Assembly: GCF_011392125.1 (NCBI RefSeq)
Contig: NZ_JAAJBU010000004.1
Span: forward strand, 1-64,000
DNA: 64,000 nucleotides
DNA from: Flavobacterium lotistagni
GTDB taxonomy: Bacteria; Bacteroidota; Bacteroidia; Flavobacteriales; Flavobacteriaceae
Reading direction: 5' to 3'
Part shown: positions 18,138 through 26,445 of the stretch, one piece after another
Numbering within the stretch: the first letter of the stretch is position 1
Layout of the letters: each line of letters starts with the position of its first letter
Notes under the pieces: model-generated
The model's database searches: none
What the model saw: only the letters and a program-made list of their open reading frames with translations
Told to the model about the DNA's origin: nothing
Position numbers and translations under genes: made by a program

Positions 18138-20813
18138 CTATCTCAAAACTCTATCCGGCAAAGTCCGTTTTTCCCACTTAATATCGCTAAGCATACTCGA
18201 CTTGATTCCAATAAAGAAACTCCAGAAAGCATTGGCTCCAAAAGGCGTCCAACTGAAATCCATCCGCCAGCTCATCAGGTTGCGCTCGAAACGGAATTGG
18301 GTGAAAGTCACTCCATCTTGTACAAAATCATAACCTGACGATACTCCGACTTTCCAGTTTTTGGAGAGTTCGGTATTGAGTGACATCATGAGTGAATTAC
18401 CCGAAATCTGTTTTTCGCGTTTGATATTGGTATAAGTTAATTGATACGCAAGATTAATATCCCAAGGCACTTCGGATTTAAAAAAGCCTTTGAAATTGTC
18501 TTCCTCCTCTGAATCGTCATTGCCAAATTGGGTTTGTCTTCGGTCGCTGAAATCAGTGTTGGTTCCAAACAAATCGTCGTCGCGCCCGCCATTTCGGAGC
18601 CCTTGCGTGTTCTTGTTTTTATTTTTATTAGTTTCTCCGTCACGGCTAGACAACGAATAATTCAAAGTCATGTTGGCACTGGTCATTCTAAACAAGCTAC
18701 CACCATTGTCTATGTTGAATTTTTCAAAAGTTCTTCCAGCGTTATCAATCGCATAAGGGTTGAGGGTCATGCCGAAGTTTACATTCATCTTGTTGTTGAA
18801 CAATGCTGTTCCACCGCTCACCCGCAAAGGCGCCCAATGCAATGAATCGGCAGTGATATCATAACTGGTCGATAAATTCAAGTTGTTGAGCAGCATGACT
18901 TTCTTAGGTTCGGTTTTCGTAGTGTCTTTGTCGGTTACTTTGGCTTCGAAAGTATTGCTCAAGCTGAAACCCACATTACTCGAAAGATTTTTTCCCGGCG
19001 CGCCAAAAATACCTTGTTCGAATCGCGTGTATTCTTTCACCATAGTTCCGCTTCCATCGGCCGCATAAGTGTCGTAATACTGCTTAAAACTTGGCGTGTA
19101 GCTGTAAGAAACCGATGGGCGCATCACATGACGAATCGCTTGTATTTTTTTAGTATCACCAAATTTGAAAGTTCCGTAAATTGTGGTTCCCAAACTTGAC
19201 GAAAACGAATAGGTACGGAAAGCATCAAATTTGTTCACCTCTGAAACGACTTCTTGGTTGGTCACGACATCAAAGCTTTTTCGAATCGTTTTTAAATACC
19301 AAACTTCTTCAAAATTCATTGAAGTTGTAGCGCTAAAATATTTGAAAACCTTGAAGTTAGTACTCAGTGGAATGCTGTGTTGAAAACCTAATTTTGCATT
19401 CTTGAACATTTCGGGTTTGAAGAACAATGAGTCGGTTGTAGCAATTCGATTTTCGCTTCTTAAATTATATTGGAGGTTGATGTTTTTAAAAAAGCCTTTC
19501 TTGATTCCTTCTTTCGGCGCAAAAGGAAATACACGGTCGACACTAAATTGTAAGGTTGGCAAAGTCATGTTGATTTGCTCGGTGTTGGTATTTTGTGAAT
19601 GTGTGGCCGTAAGCGATAAATTGGCTTGCGGAATTGTATTGAACGTCTTGGAATATGAAATCGAAGAACTCAAGGTGTTGTTCAAATTCGATCCAACGTT
19701 CAACTGGCTGGCTGATTGACGAAAGTACTTACTGCTTCCAAAGTTGACCGAAGCTGAAAAACGAGAATTCGGATTGGCCTTTCCATCTTGTGAATGCGAC
19801 CACTGAATGTTGTAGATGTTTGTTTTTGAGTAGTCTGGAAAGCCGCGCTCGCTGTTGATTAAGTTCTCATATCGCACATTGAAATTCCCACGAAATTTAT
19901 ATTTCAGCGCATAACTCGATTCAAAACGCAGTGCATAACTACCATTGGTGAAGTAATCTCCGAGAATGGCCAGATCGTAATATTTGCTGAGTGCCAGATA
20001 GTAACCGCCGTTTTGTAAGGAATAACCTCGATCATTATTGTCGTTAAAAGTCGGCACAATGATTCCTGATTGACTGGTTTCGGTCATTGGAAAAAAAGCG
20101 AAAGGCAAGGCCAGTGGTGTAGGAACATCTGCAATTACCATATTGGTGAGACCAGTAACCACTTTTTTCTTGGGTACAAATTTTAATCGGCTGGTACGGA
20201 AATAATATTCTGGGTCTTCGATGTCTTCGGCGGTCGTAAAGCGGGCATTTTTCAAAAAGTAAACAGAATCATTGACTCTTTTGGATACTTCAGCTTTTAC
20301 TTTGAATTCGCCTTGTTCGGTTCTCGAATTCCATATCAGTGCTTTTTTGGTTTTGTAATTAAAACGTATCGAATCTGGTTCTACTGCATTGCTGCCTTGT
20401 TTGAAGTTCGGATATTGAGTGTAATTGCCTAACGAATCTTTAATACGTCCGGCATATACTTCGCTTTTGTCGTAGTTGAATACAATAATTCCAGCTTTTA
20501 ATTCGATATCTTGGTAGTAGAGTTCGGCTTTGTCGTATAGAGTAATGAGCTTTTTTTTGTTGTCTATTTTGGCGTATTTTTCTGCTTTGTATTTGATTTT
20601 GCTCTCAAGAATCGGTTTCTTTGGTTTGACACTATCCGATTTAATGCTGTCGCCAATTTTGGTCAGATCGGCGATGTTGATTTTAGTACTATCTGCTTGC
20701 TTTTGAACCGGTATTTTAACCGATTGATTATTTAGTTCCTGAGCGTAATTTTTAGTAATTCCGATTGTTAGGAAAAATGCTGAAAAAACGATATGAAATA
20801 AGTTTGTACGCAA
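18138..20813 (-). CDS. lptD: LptD-like LPS assembly outer-membrane protein
   Basis: This protein has about 891 residues from the preferred TTG start at 20813, which places a proper signal peptide (RTNLFHIVFSAFFLTIG, cleavage after YAQ) at the N terminus; an in-frame TTG at 20885 adds 24 residues. After a Lys/Asp-rich linker comes an OstA/LptA-like beta-jellyroll with ITLYDKAELYYQDIELKAG and VYAGRIKDSLGNY. LPLAFFPMTETSQSGIIVPTF then marks the junction to a large C-terminal beta-barrel of alternating aromatic strands. This matches Bacteroidota proteins annotated as putative LPS assembly protein LptD, which insert LPS into the outer leaflet. It is divergent from the amidase gene. Confidence 0.85.
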   Translation of the reverse strand: MRTNLFHIVFSAFFLTIGITKNYAQELNNQSVKIPVQKQADSTKINIADLTKIGDSIKSDSVKPKKPILESKIKYKAEKYAKIDNKKKLITLYDKAELYYQDIELKAGIIVFNYDKSEVYAGRIKDSLGNYTQYPNFKQGSNAVEPDSIRFNYKTKKALIWNSRTEQGEFKVKAEVSKRVNDSVYFLKNARFTTAEDIEDPEYYFRTSRLKFVPKKKVVTGLTNMVIADVPTPLALPFAFFPMTETSQSGIIVPTFNDNNDRGYSLQNGGYYLALSKYYDLAILGDYFTNGSYALRFESSYALKYKFRGNFNVRYENLINSERGFPDYSKTNIYNIQWSHSQDGKANPNSRFSASVNFGSSKYFRQSASQLNVGSNLNNTLSSSISYSKTFNTIPQANLSLTATHSQNTNTEQINMTLPTLQFSVDRVFPFAPKEGIKKGFFKNINLQYNLRSENRIATTDSLFFKPEMFKNAKLGFQHSIPLSTNFKVFKYFSATTSMNFEEVWYLKTIRKSFDVVTNQEVVSEVNKFDAFRTYSFSSSLGTTIYGTFKFGDTKKIQAIRHVMRPSVSYSYTPSFKQYYDTYAADGSGTMVKEYTRFEQGIFGAPGKNLSSNVGFSLSNTFEAKVTDKDTTKTEPKKVMLLNNLNLSTSYDITADSLHWAPLRVSGGTALFNNKMNVNFGMTLNPYAIDNAGRTFEKFNIDNGGSLFRMTSANMTLNYSLSSRDGETNKNKNKNTQGLRNGGRDDDLFGTNTDFSDRRQTQFGNDDSEEEDNFKGFFKSEVPWDINLAYQLTYTNIKREKQISGNSLMMSLNTELSKNWKVGVSSGYDFVQDGVTFTQFRFERNLMSWRMDFSWTPFGANAFWSFFIGIKSSMLSDIKWEKRTLPDRVLR

Positions 20814-20948
20814 AGGTTTTAATGCTATTTTTGTAAAAATATGGCTTATTTCTGACGCGCCAACCGCCCAAAAAAATTTCGTCAAAAATAAGTAAATATC
20901 AAAACGAAACCTTTAGGGATTTCATAAAAATTAATTTTATTTGCAACC

Positions 20949-22103
20949 ATGAATAAATCGCATAGAATCAAATATTTATTGCCTTTATTAACCTTTATTT
21001 TTTCTTTTTCCGTTTATAGTCAATCTAGTTCGAAATTTAAAGTAACCCTTGATGCCGGCCACGGCGCTCACGATTATGGAGCCATTTACCACGGCCATAT
21101 TGAAAAAAATATCACCTTGGCGATAGTTCTCAAAGTCGGAAAAATTCTCGAAGCCAATCCGAACATTGAAGTGAATTATACCAGAAAGAACGACACATTT
21201 ATCGAGCTTGTGGAGCGTTCGAGTATTGCTAATCGGGCTGATGCCAACATTTTTGTTTCTATTCACTGTAATGCCAATAAAAACACTTCGGCCTGCGGTA
21301 GTGAAACTTATGTAATGGGTTTGAATAAGAATGCCTCGAATTTAGCAGTAGCGAAAAGCGAGAACGCCGTTATTACGCTAGAGAAAGATTACAAACAGAA
21401 ATATGAAGGTTTCGATCCGAACAACCCGAGTTCGATGATTGGAATTACGCTCATGCAGGAAGAGTATCTCGACAACAGCATTTCCTTAGCCAGTAAAATA
21501 CAAGACCAATTTGCCAGCATCAACCGGAAAACTCGTGGTGTAAAACAAGCACCTTTCATGGTATTACACAAAGCTTACATGCCTAGAGTGCTGATTGAAA
21601 CTGGTTTTATTTCTAATCCAGAAGAAGGAGCGATGCTTGATTCTGAAGAAGGCCAGCAGGAAATGGCCCAAGCGATTGCCAATGCAATTATCAGTTATAA
21701 AAAAGAGTATTTTGGTGCCAGCGGTTCCGATGTAATTGAGAAGCCATCCAAGAAAATGGCCCAAGAAACACCAGTTCTTAATGATACTCCGACTGTGGCT
21801 AAAAATGAACCAGTCACAGAGAAACAACCCGAACCTACAGTGGCACCAGCAGTTATTTTCAGAGTGCAAATTGCTGCTGCCAACAAAAAGCTCGAGCTAA
21901 CACCTTCAAATTTCAAAGGCTTGAGTAATGTCAGAGTCACCACTGACGATGGTTTACTTTATAAATACACTTACGGCGAAACGGCTGATTATACTACCGC
22001 CAAGAAAAATTTAGAAGAAGCCAGAGCCAAAGGGTACACTTCTGCTTACTTGATTGCCTTCAAAGATGGCAAGCGCGTTTCGGTTCAGGAAGCCCTGAAA
22101 TAA
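20949..22103 (+). CDS. N-acetylmuramoyl-L-alanine amidase with C-terminal SPOR-like domain
   Basis: This 384-residue protein has a signal peptide (MNKSHRIKYLLPLLTFIFSF, cleavage near VYSQ). An Amidase_3 domain (residues about 30-240) shows the zinc ligands and catalytic Glu in LDAGHGAHDYGA, GHIEKNITL, SIHCNAN and LIETGFISN. A Pro/Glu/Thr-rich linker leads to a C-terminal segment (VIFRVQIAAANKKL to SVQEALK) that resembles a SPOR domain binding denuded glycan strands at the septum. It cleaves stem peptides from MurNAc during cell separation. A near-consensus box TTTATTTG at 20936 ends only five bases before the ATG, so the leader, if that box is used, would be very short. Confidence 0.93.
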   Translation: MNKSHRIKYLLPLLTFIFSFSVYSQSSSKFKVTLDAGHGAHDYGAIYHGHIEKNITLAIVLKVGKILEANPNIEVNYTRKNDTFIELVERSSIANRADANIFVSIHCNANKNTSACGSETYVMGLNKNASNLAVAKSENAVITLEKDYKQKYEGFDPNNPSSMIGITLMQEEYLDNSISLASKIQDQFASINRKTRGVKQAPFMVLHKAYMPRVLIETGFISNPEEGAMLDSEEGQQEMAQAIANAIISYKKEYFGASGSDVIEKPSKKMAQETPVLNDTPTVAKNEPVTEKQPEPTVAPAVIFRVQIAAANKKLELTPSNFKGLSNVRVTTDDGLLYKYTYGETADYTTAKKNLEEARAKGYTSAYLIAFKDGKRVSVQEALK

Positions 22104-22127
22104 AGCAGGATTTCTGAATATTTATTT

Positions 22128-22135
22128 TAAATTTG
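22128..22135 (+). promoter_or_regulatory. Candidate -7 box for the MlaD-like gene
   Basis: TAAATTTG matches TAnnTTTG fully and lies 16 bases before the TTG start at 22152. No TTG is seen at the expected -33 distance, so the MCE gene may be partly read from its own promoter and partly from the amidase gene. Confidence 0.4.
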
Positions 22136-22151
22136 CCTAAAAATCAAGATT

Positions 22152-23114
22152 TTGAAAATTACCAGAGAAATTAAAACTGCCATCCTCGTTATTGCGTCTA
22201 TTTTATTGTTTATATGGGGCTATAGTTTTTTGAAAGGAAGAGATTTATTTACCTCATACAAAACCCTATACGTTCAGTATGACAATGTGGAAGGCTTGAC
22301 CGCATCTGCGCCGATTACGCTCAACGGTTTAGTGATAGGAAAAGTCAATTCCATCAAATTTTCTGGTAGTTCCGGCAAACTCGAAGTCGAGATGCAAATC
22401 AAGTCTGATTTTCCCATTTCAAAATCATCTCTCGCTACCATTTATGAGTCTGGTCTCATCGGCGGCAAACAGATCATGATTGTTCCGAATCTCAAAGATA
22501 CAAACATGACCGTTAACGGAGATCATTTGCAAAGCGATGTAAAGTTGGGGTTGACCGATATGGCTGCCGAGAAGCTTGCCCCATTGCAAGAGAAACTAGA
22601 TCGGATTTTATCCAACGCAGACAAAATGCTCGTTGGAATCAACAACGTTTTGGATGCAAAAGGCCAGCAAGATTTGAAGAATACGTTGTCGGAATTGAGT
22701 CAAACTATTGCGCAATTTCATCAAGCTTCAGAGAAGATCAACGGTTTATTAGCTGATAACAAATCCAATATCAACGGCATGATGGGCGATTTCAAAAAGG
22801 TATCTTCTAATTTCTCGGCCATTTCCGATTCGCTCAAACAAGCCAATTTGGGTAAAACTGCCAAAGATTTGCAACTTACGCTCAGAAAAGTTGATGAAAT
22901 TATGGCTGGTCTGAATTCAGGCAAAGGAACAGCCGGCAAATTGCTCAAAGACGAAGCGCTTTATAACAACTTCACAAAAACTTCAAAAGAACTCGAACTA
23001 TTGCTACAAGATTTAAGGCTGAACCCGACACGCTATGTGAATGTGTCGTTGTTTGGCAAGAAAAACAAACCTTATGTAGCACCGCCAGCCGAAGAAACTA
23101 AAGAAAACAAATAA
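22152..23114 (+). CDS. MlaD/MCE family protein
   Basis: This 320-residue protein starts at a TTG, giving MKITREIKTAILVIASILLF, a short cytoplasmic stretch and one membrane helix. The MCE domain follows (residues about 35-115), with YVQYDNVEGLTASAPITLNGLVIGKVNSIKF and the IYESGLIGGKQIMIV strand. The rest is a long helical, coiled-coil-prone region with LSELSQTIAQFHQASEKIN, ending in a Pro-rich tail. MCE proteins form hexameric rings and carry phospholipids between membranes with an MlaE/MlaF ABC transporter; those partners are not in this window. It lies 48 bases after the amidase gene. Confidence 0.9.
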   Translation: MKITREIKTAILVIASILLFIWGYSFLKGRDLFTSYKTLYVQYDNVEGLTASAPITLNGLVIGKVNSIKFSGSSGKLEVEMQIKSDFPISKSSLATIYESGLIGGKQIMIVPNLKDTNMTVNGDHLQSDVKLGLTDMAAEKLAPLQEKLDRILSNADKMLVGINNVLDAKGQQDLKNTLSELSQTIAQFHQASEKINGLLADNKSNINGMMGDFKKVSSNFSAISDSLKQANLGKTAKDLQLTLRKVDEIMAGLNSGKGTAGKLLKDEALYNNFTKTSKELELLLQDLRLNPTRYVNVSLFGKKNKPYVAPPAEETKENK

Positions 23115-23124
23115 ACCCGAGACC

Positions 23125-24459
23125 ATGAATTATCTTGACAATATTTTATTTGCAATCTTGCTCGTGGTGGGCATTGGCTATTTTGCGCAGAACGTAAAAA
23201 AACTAATCCGCAATATTAAACTGGGACGAGAAGTGAATCGTTCCGATCGCTCTTCAGAACGTTGGGCGAACATGGCTTTAATTGCTTTAGGTCAATCTAA
23301 AATGGTCAAAAGGCCCGTTGCTGGTTTCCTGCACATTATTGTTTACGCCGGTTTTGTGATCATCAATCTTGAAGTACTCGAAATCATTATTGATGGGCTT
23401 TTTGGCACACACAGAGTCTTTTCTGGTTTAGGAGTTTTTTATGATTTTTTGATTGGCTCGTTTGAAATCCTGGCTTTGTTGGTATTAATTTCGGTAATTA
23501 TATTTTTAATTCGAAGAAACATCATCAAACTCAAACGTTTCATCAGTTCGGATTTGAACGGATGGCCACGAAGTGACGCCAATTATATCTTGTATTTTGA
23601 GATTGTATTGATGTCGTTGTTTTTACTGATGAATGCCGCAGATTACCATTTGCAAAATGTTCCGGGCGGTTTCGGACATTATGCTCAAGCCGGCGCTTTT
23701 CCGGTTTCGCAATACCTCGCTCCAATTTTTGACGGAATGGATAATGCATTAGTTGCCTTGCTCGAACGCGGTTTTTGGTGGGTGCATATTGTCGGGATAT
23801 TGGTGTTTTTGAATTACCTTTATTTCTCCAAACACCTTCATATTTTACTGGCTTTCCCGAATACTTATTACGCAGATTTGAATCAGAAAGGGCAATTCGA
23901 TAATCTTGAATCTGTCACCAAAGAAGTCAAGTTGATGATGGATCCGAATGCCGATCCTTTTGCTGCGGCGCCTGCTGATGAAAATGCAGTTCCCGGAAAA
24001 TTTGGAGCCAGTGATGTGCAAGACTTGAACTGGGTACAATTGCTCAACGCGTACACTTGTACCGAATGTGGTCGATGCACTTCTGCTTGTCCGGCGAACC
24101 AAACCGGTAAGAAACTGTCACCGCGTAAAATCATGATGGATACGCGCGATCGTCTGACTGAAGTCGGCAAAAATATCGATGCGAACAAAGGCGTTTTTAT
24201 CCCCGATAATAAAACATTGCTCAACGATTACATCAGCCCCGAGGAGTTATGGGCCTGTACTTCGTGCAATGCTTGCGTGGAAGAATGCCCGGTCAATATC
24301 AGCCCACTTTCTATTATTATGGACATGCGCCGTTACCTGGTCATGGAACAAAGCGCAGCACCGATGTCACTCAACGCCATGATGACCAACATCGAAAATA
24401 ACGGAGCACCTTGGCAATACAGTCAGCAAGACCGTTTGAACTGGAAAAACGAAAATTAA
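23125..24459 (+). CDS. Membrane-bound 4Fe-4S dicluster oxidoreductase subunit (HdrD/GlpC-like N half)
   Basis: This 444-residue protein has about five membrane helices in its first 240 residues (LDNILFAILLVVGIGYFAQ, then the region around HIIVYAGFVIINLEVLEI, and others), a layout like the cytochrome-b-type subunit of nitrate or heterodisulfide reductases. Two cysteine clusters bind 4Fe-4S centres: CTECGRCTSACP from residue 312 and CTSCNACVEECP from residue 378. It probably moves electrons between a quinone pool and the soluble partner at 25070, which has the cysteine-rich CCG motifs. Electron donor and acceptor are unknown. It begins 10 bases after the MCE gene. Confidence 0.87.
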   Translation: MNYLDNILFAILLVVGIGYFAQNVKKLIRNIKLGREVNRSDRSSERWANMALIALGQSKMVKRPVAGFLHIIVYAGFVIINLEVLEIIIDGLFGTHRVFSGLGVFYDFLIGSFEILALLVLISVIIFLIRRNIIKLKRFISSDLNGWPRSDANYILYFEIVLMSLFLLMNAADYHLQNVPGGFGHYAQAGAFPVSQYLAPIFDGMDNALVALLERGFWWVHIVGILVFLNYLYFSKHLHILLAFPNTYYADLNQKGQFDNLESVTKEVKLMMDPNADPFAAAPADENAVPGKFGASDVQDLNWVQLLNAYTCTECGRCTSACPANQTGKKLSPRKIMMDTRDRLTEVGKNIDANKGVFIPDNKTLLNDYISPEELWACTSCNACVEECPVNISPLSIIMDMRRYLVMEQSAAPMSLNAMMTNIENNGAPWQYSQQDRLNWKNEN

Positions 24460-24555
24460 ATTAAAAATCAAAACAAGCATAAAAATTCTCTTATAGGTGA
24501 GGTTAAGGGTGTTTTTAATCCAAATTGAATCAATTAAATTAGAAACAGAACGAAA

Positions 24556-25002
24556 ATGAAAAAAGAAGACATTGAAAAGCAGTTGATTAGCGCAACAGAG
24601 AACGGACACCACATTAGTCCGATTTTGCCTGAGGGAATTAAGAATTACTTGATTGATATCGACGGAACCATCTGCGACGACATTCCGAATGAAGAGCCCG
24701 AAAGAATGTTAACCGCAGAGCTTTACCCCGATGCCCTGGTGACTTTGAACAAATGGTACGATGAAGGACATATCATCTTTTTCTTCACTTCAAGAACTGA
24801 GGCACATCGAGAGTATACTGAAATTTGGCTCAAAAAGCACGGTTTCAAATACCACGGAATTCTTTTCGGAAAGCCGCGTGGAGGCAACTACCACTGGATT
24901 GATAATCACTTGGTAAAAGCCACTCGTTACCGCGGAAAATTCACCGATTTGATCGAGAAAGAAGTAACCATCCAAGTTTTTGACGACGGAAAACACGAAT
25001 AG
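24556..25002 (+). CDS. Small HAD-like hydrolase
   Basis: This 148-residue cytoplasmic protein has motif I of the HAD superfamily, YLIDIDGTICDD (D34 and D36), motif II as FFFTSRT near residue 79, and a basic/acidic C-terminal part KPRGGNYHWIDNH that could supply motifs III and IV. The short length and lack of a cap suggest a small-substrate or protein phosphatase. From memory, orthologues in related genomes carry the name phosphoheptose isomerase, which the visible motifs do not support. It is placed between the two Fe-S oxidoreductase genes in the same direction. Confidence 0.75.
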   Translation: MKKEDIEKQLISATENGHHISPILPEGIKNYLIDIDGTICDDIPNEEPERMLTAELYPDALVTLNKWYDEGHIIFFFTSRTEAHREYTEIWLKKHGFKYHGILFGKPRGGNYHWIDNHLVKATRYRGKFTDLIEKEVTIQVFDDGKHE

Positions 25003-25004
25003 AA

Positions 25005-25031
25005 TGCCTGAGCTGCTTAGTGCCTGAGTGG
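25005..25031 (-). repeat. Interspersed repeat, family B, copy 2 (inverted)
   Basis: The plus strand reads CCTGAGCTGCTTAGTGCCTGAG. On the minus strand this is CTCAGGCACTAAG plus CAGCTCAGGC, the same words as the element before the BadF-type ATPase gene at 16160. Confidence 0.6.
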
Positions 25032-25069
25032 TGAAGATTAGATTAAAATAATTCAGCAATTTAGATGAT

Positions 25070-25858
25070 ATGGAGCAATTGACAGTGCCGACAATGGCAG
25101 AAATGTTAGCCCAAGGAAAACAGCCCGAAGTTTTGTTTTGGGTAGGTTGTGCCGGAAGTTTTGATGACCGCGCCAAGAAAATCACCAAAGCATTTGTTCG
25201 CATCTTGAACCGTGCGAATGTTGAATTTGCTGTTTTGGGAACAGAAGAAAGCTGCACCGGCGATCCGGCTAAAAGAGCAGGGAATGAGTTCCTGTTCCAG
25301 ATGCAGGCCATGATGAACATTGAAGTGCTGAATGCTTATGAGGCCAAGAAAATTGTTACGGCTTGTCCGCATTGTTTTAATACTTTAAAGAACGAATATC
25401 CCGAACTCGGCGGAAAATACGAAGTGATTCATCACACCGAGTTTTTGAAATCTTTACTTGATGGCGGAAGGTTAACCATTGAAGGCGGTCAGTTCAAAGG
25501 GAAGAAAATAACTTTTCACGACCCATGTTATTTGGGCCGGGCGAATAATATCTATGAAGCACCACGCGATTTAATCCAAAAACTCGATGCAGAGTTGGTG
25601 GAGATGAAACGCTCCAGGGCCAATGGTTTGTGTTGTGGTGCCGGAGGTGCTCAAATGTTTAAAGATGCCGAACCGGGAAACAAGGAAATCAATATCGAAA
25701 GAACAGAAGATGCGTTAGAAACCCAGCCGCAGATTATTGCTGCAGGTTGTCCGTTTTGCAATACGATGTTAACCGACGGCGTCAAAAATAAAGAGCGCGA
25801 AGCCGACGTTAAGGTGTTAGATGTGGCAGAGTTGATTGCAAATGCCCAAGATCTTTAA
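25070..25858 (+). CDS. Soluble CCG-domain Fe-S protein (HdrB/LutA-like)
   Basis: This 262-residue cytoplasmic protein contains two cysteine-rich CCG-type domains: FWVGCAGSFDDR with TACPHCFNTLKNEYPELGG in the first, and FHDPCYLGRANNIYEAPRD, GLCCGAGGAQMF (C188, C189) and AAGCPFCNTMLTDGV in the second. Such domains bind a non-cubane or standard 4Fe-4S cluster in heterodisulfide reductase B, GlpC and LutA proteins. With the membrane subunit at 23125 it should form an electron-transfer complex; the two halves are separate genes here, interrupted by the HAD-like gene. The start ATG is at 25070, shortly after a family-B repeat. Confidence 0.9.
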   Translation: MEQLTVPTMAEMLAQGKQPEVLFWVGCAGSFDDRAKKITKAFVRILNRANVEFAVLGTEESCTGDPAKRAGNEFLFQMQAMMNIEVLNAYEAKKIVTACPHCFNTLKNEYPELGGKYEVIHHTEFLKSLLDGGRLTIEGGQFKGKKITFHDPCYLGRANNIYEAPRDLIQKLDAELVEMKRSRANGLCCGAGGAQMFKDAEPGNKEINIERTEDALETQPQIIAAGCPFCNTMLTDGVKNKEREADVKVLDVAELIANAQDL

Positions 25859-25953
25859 TTAATTGATAATTTGTCGATTAAAGTCAAAAATTGCTTCGGG
25901 ATTTTTGGATTCAATGAAATCTGAAATCTACCACCACCTAAAATCTAAATTAA

Positions 25954-26436
25954 ATGTACGTACCCTTTGAAAGTTTACCGGCGGAATCCCGGGTTTGGAT
26001 TTACCAATCGAATCGAAAATTTACCGACCAGGAGTGGGCCGAAGTGGAAGCAGAAGTGAAAAACTTCATCAATTCATGGGAAGCGCACGGAACTGGGCTC
26101 GAAGCTTCTTTTCTATTGAAATACAATCGTTTTATTATACTCGCGGTCAATCAAGAAGTGCAAATGGCTACGGGTTGTTCTATTGACAAGTCTGTTTCGT
26201 TCATCCAAAGCTTGGAGAAGAAATATGAAGCTGATTTGCTCGACAAGATGAACGTGACTTTTAAACTGGGCCAACACATCGCGCACAAACCGCTAATCGA
26301 ATTCAAGAAAATGGCCAAAGACAAAGCCGTTTCTGAAAATACCATTGTCTTCAACAATTTGGTCAATACCATAGAAGAATTCACCGACAATTGGGAAATC
26401 CCGGCCGGAGAAAGCTGGCACAGTCGTTTCTTTTAA
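25954..26436 (+). CDS. Conserved 160-residue cytoplasmic protein, function unknown
   Basis: The protein begins MYVPFESLPAESRVWIYQSN and includes FTDQEWAEVEAEVKNFINSWEAHG, KYNRFIILAVNQEVQMATGCSID and SVSFIQSLEKKYEADLLDK. It looks like an alpha/beta protein with no signal peptide. From memory, orthologues in Flavobacteriia are often labelled ABC transporter ATPase, yet no Walker A, Walker B or LSGGQ motif is present, so that name is unsupported. It follows the Fe-S gene by 95 bases and precedes the GH3 gene by nine bases. Confidence 0.72.
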   Translation: MYVPFESLPAESRVWIYQSNRKFTDQEWAEVEAEVKNFINSWEAHGTGLEASFLLKYNRFIILAVNQEVQMATGCSIDKSVSFIQSLEKKYEADLLDKMNVTFKLGQHIAHKPLIEFKKMAKDKAVSENTIVFNNLVNTIEEFTDNWEIPAGESWHSRFF

Positions 26437-26445
26437 TTTCTGTTG

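Noticed and set aside
25954..26436. ABC transporter ATPase
   Set aside because: No Walker A, Walker B or signature motif is present in the 160 residues.
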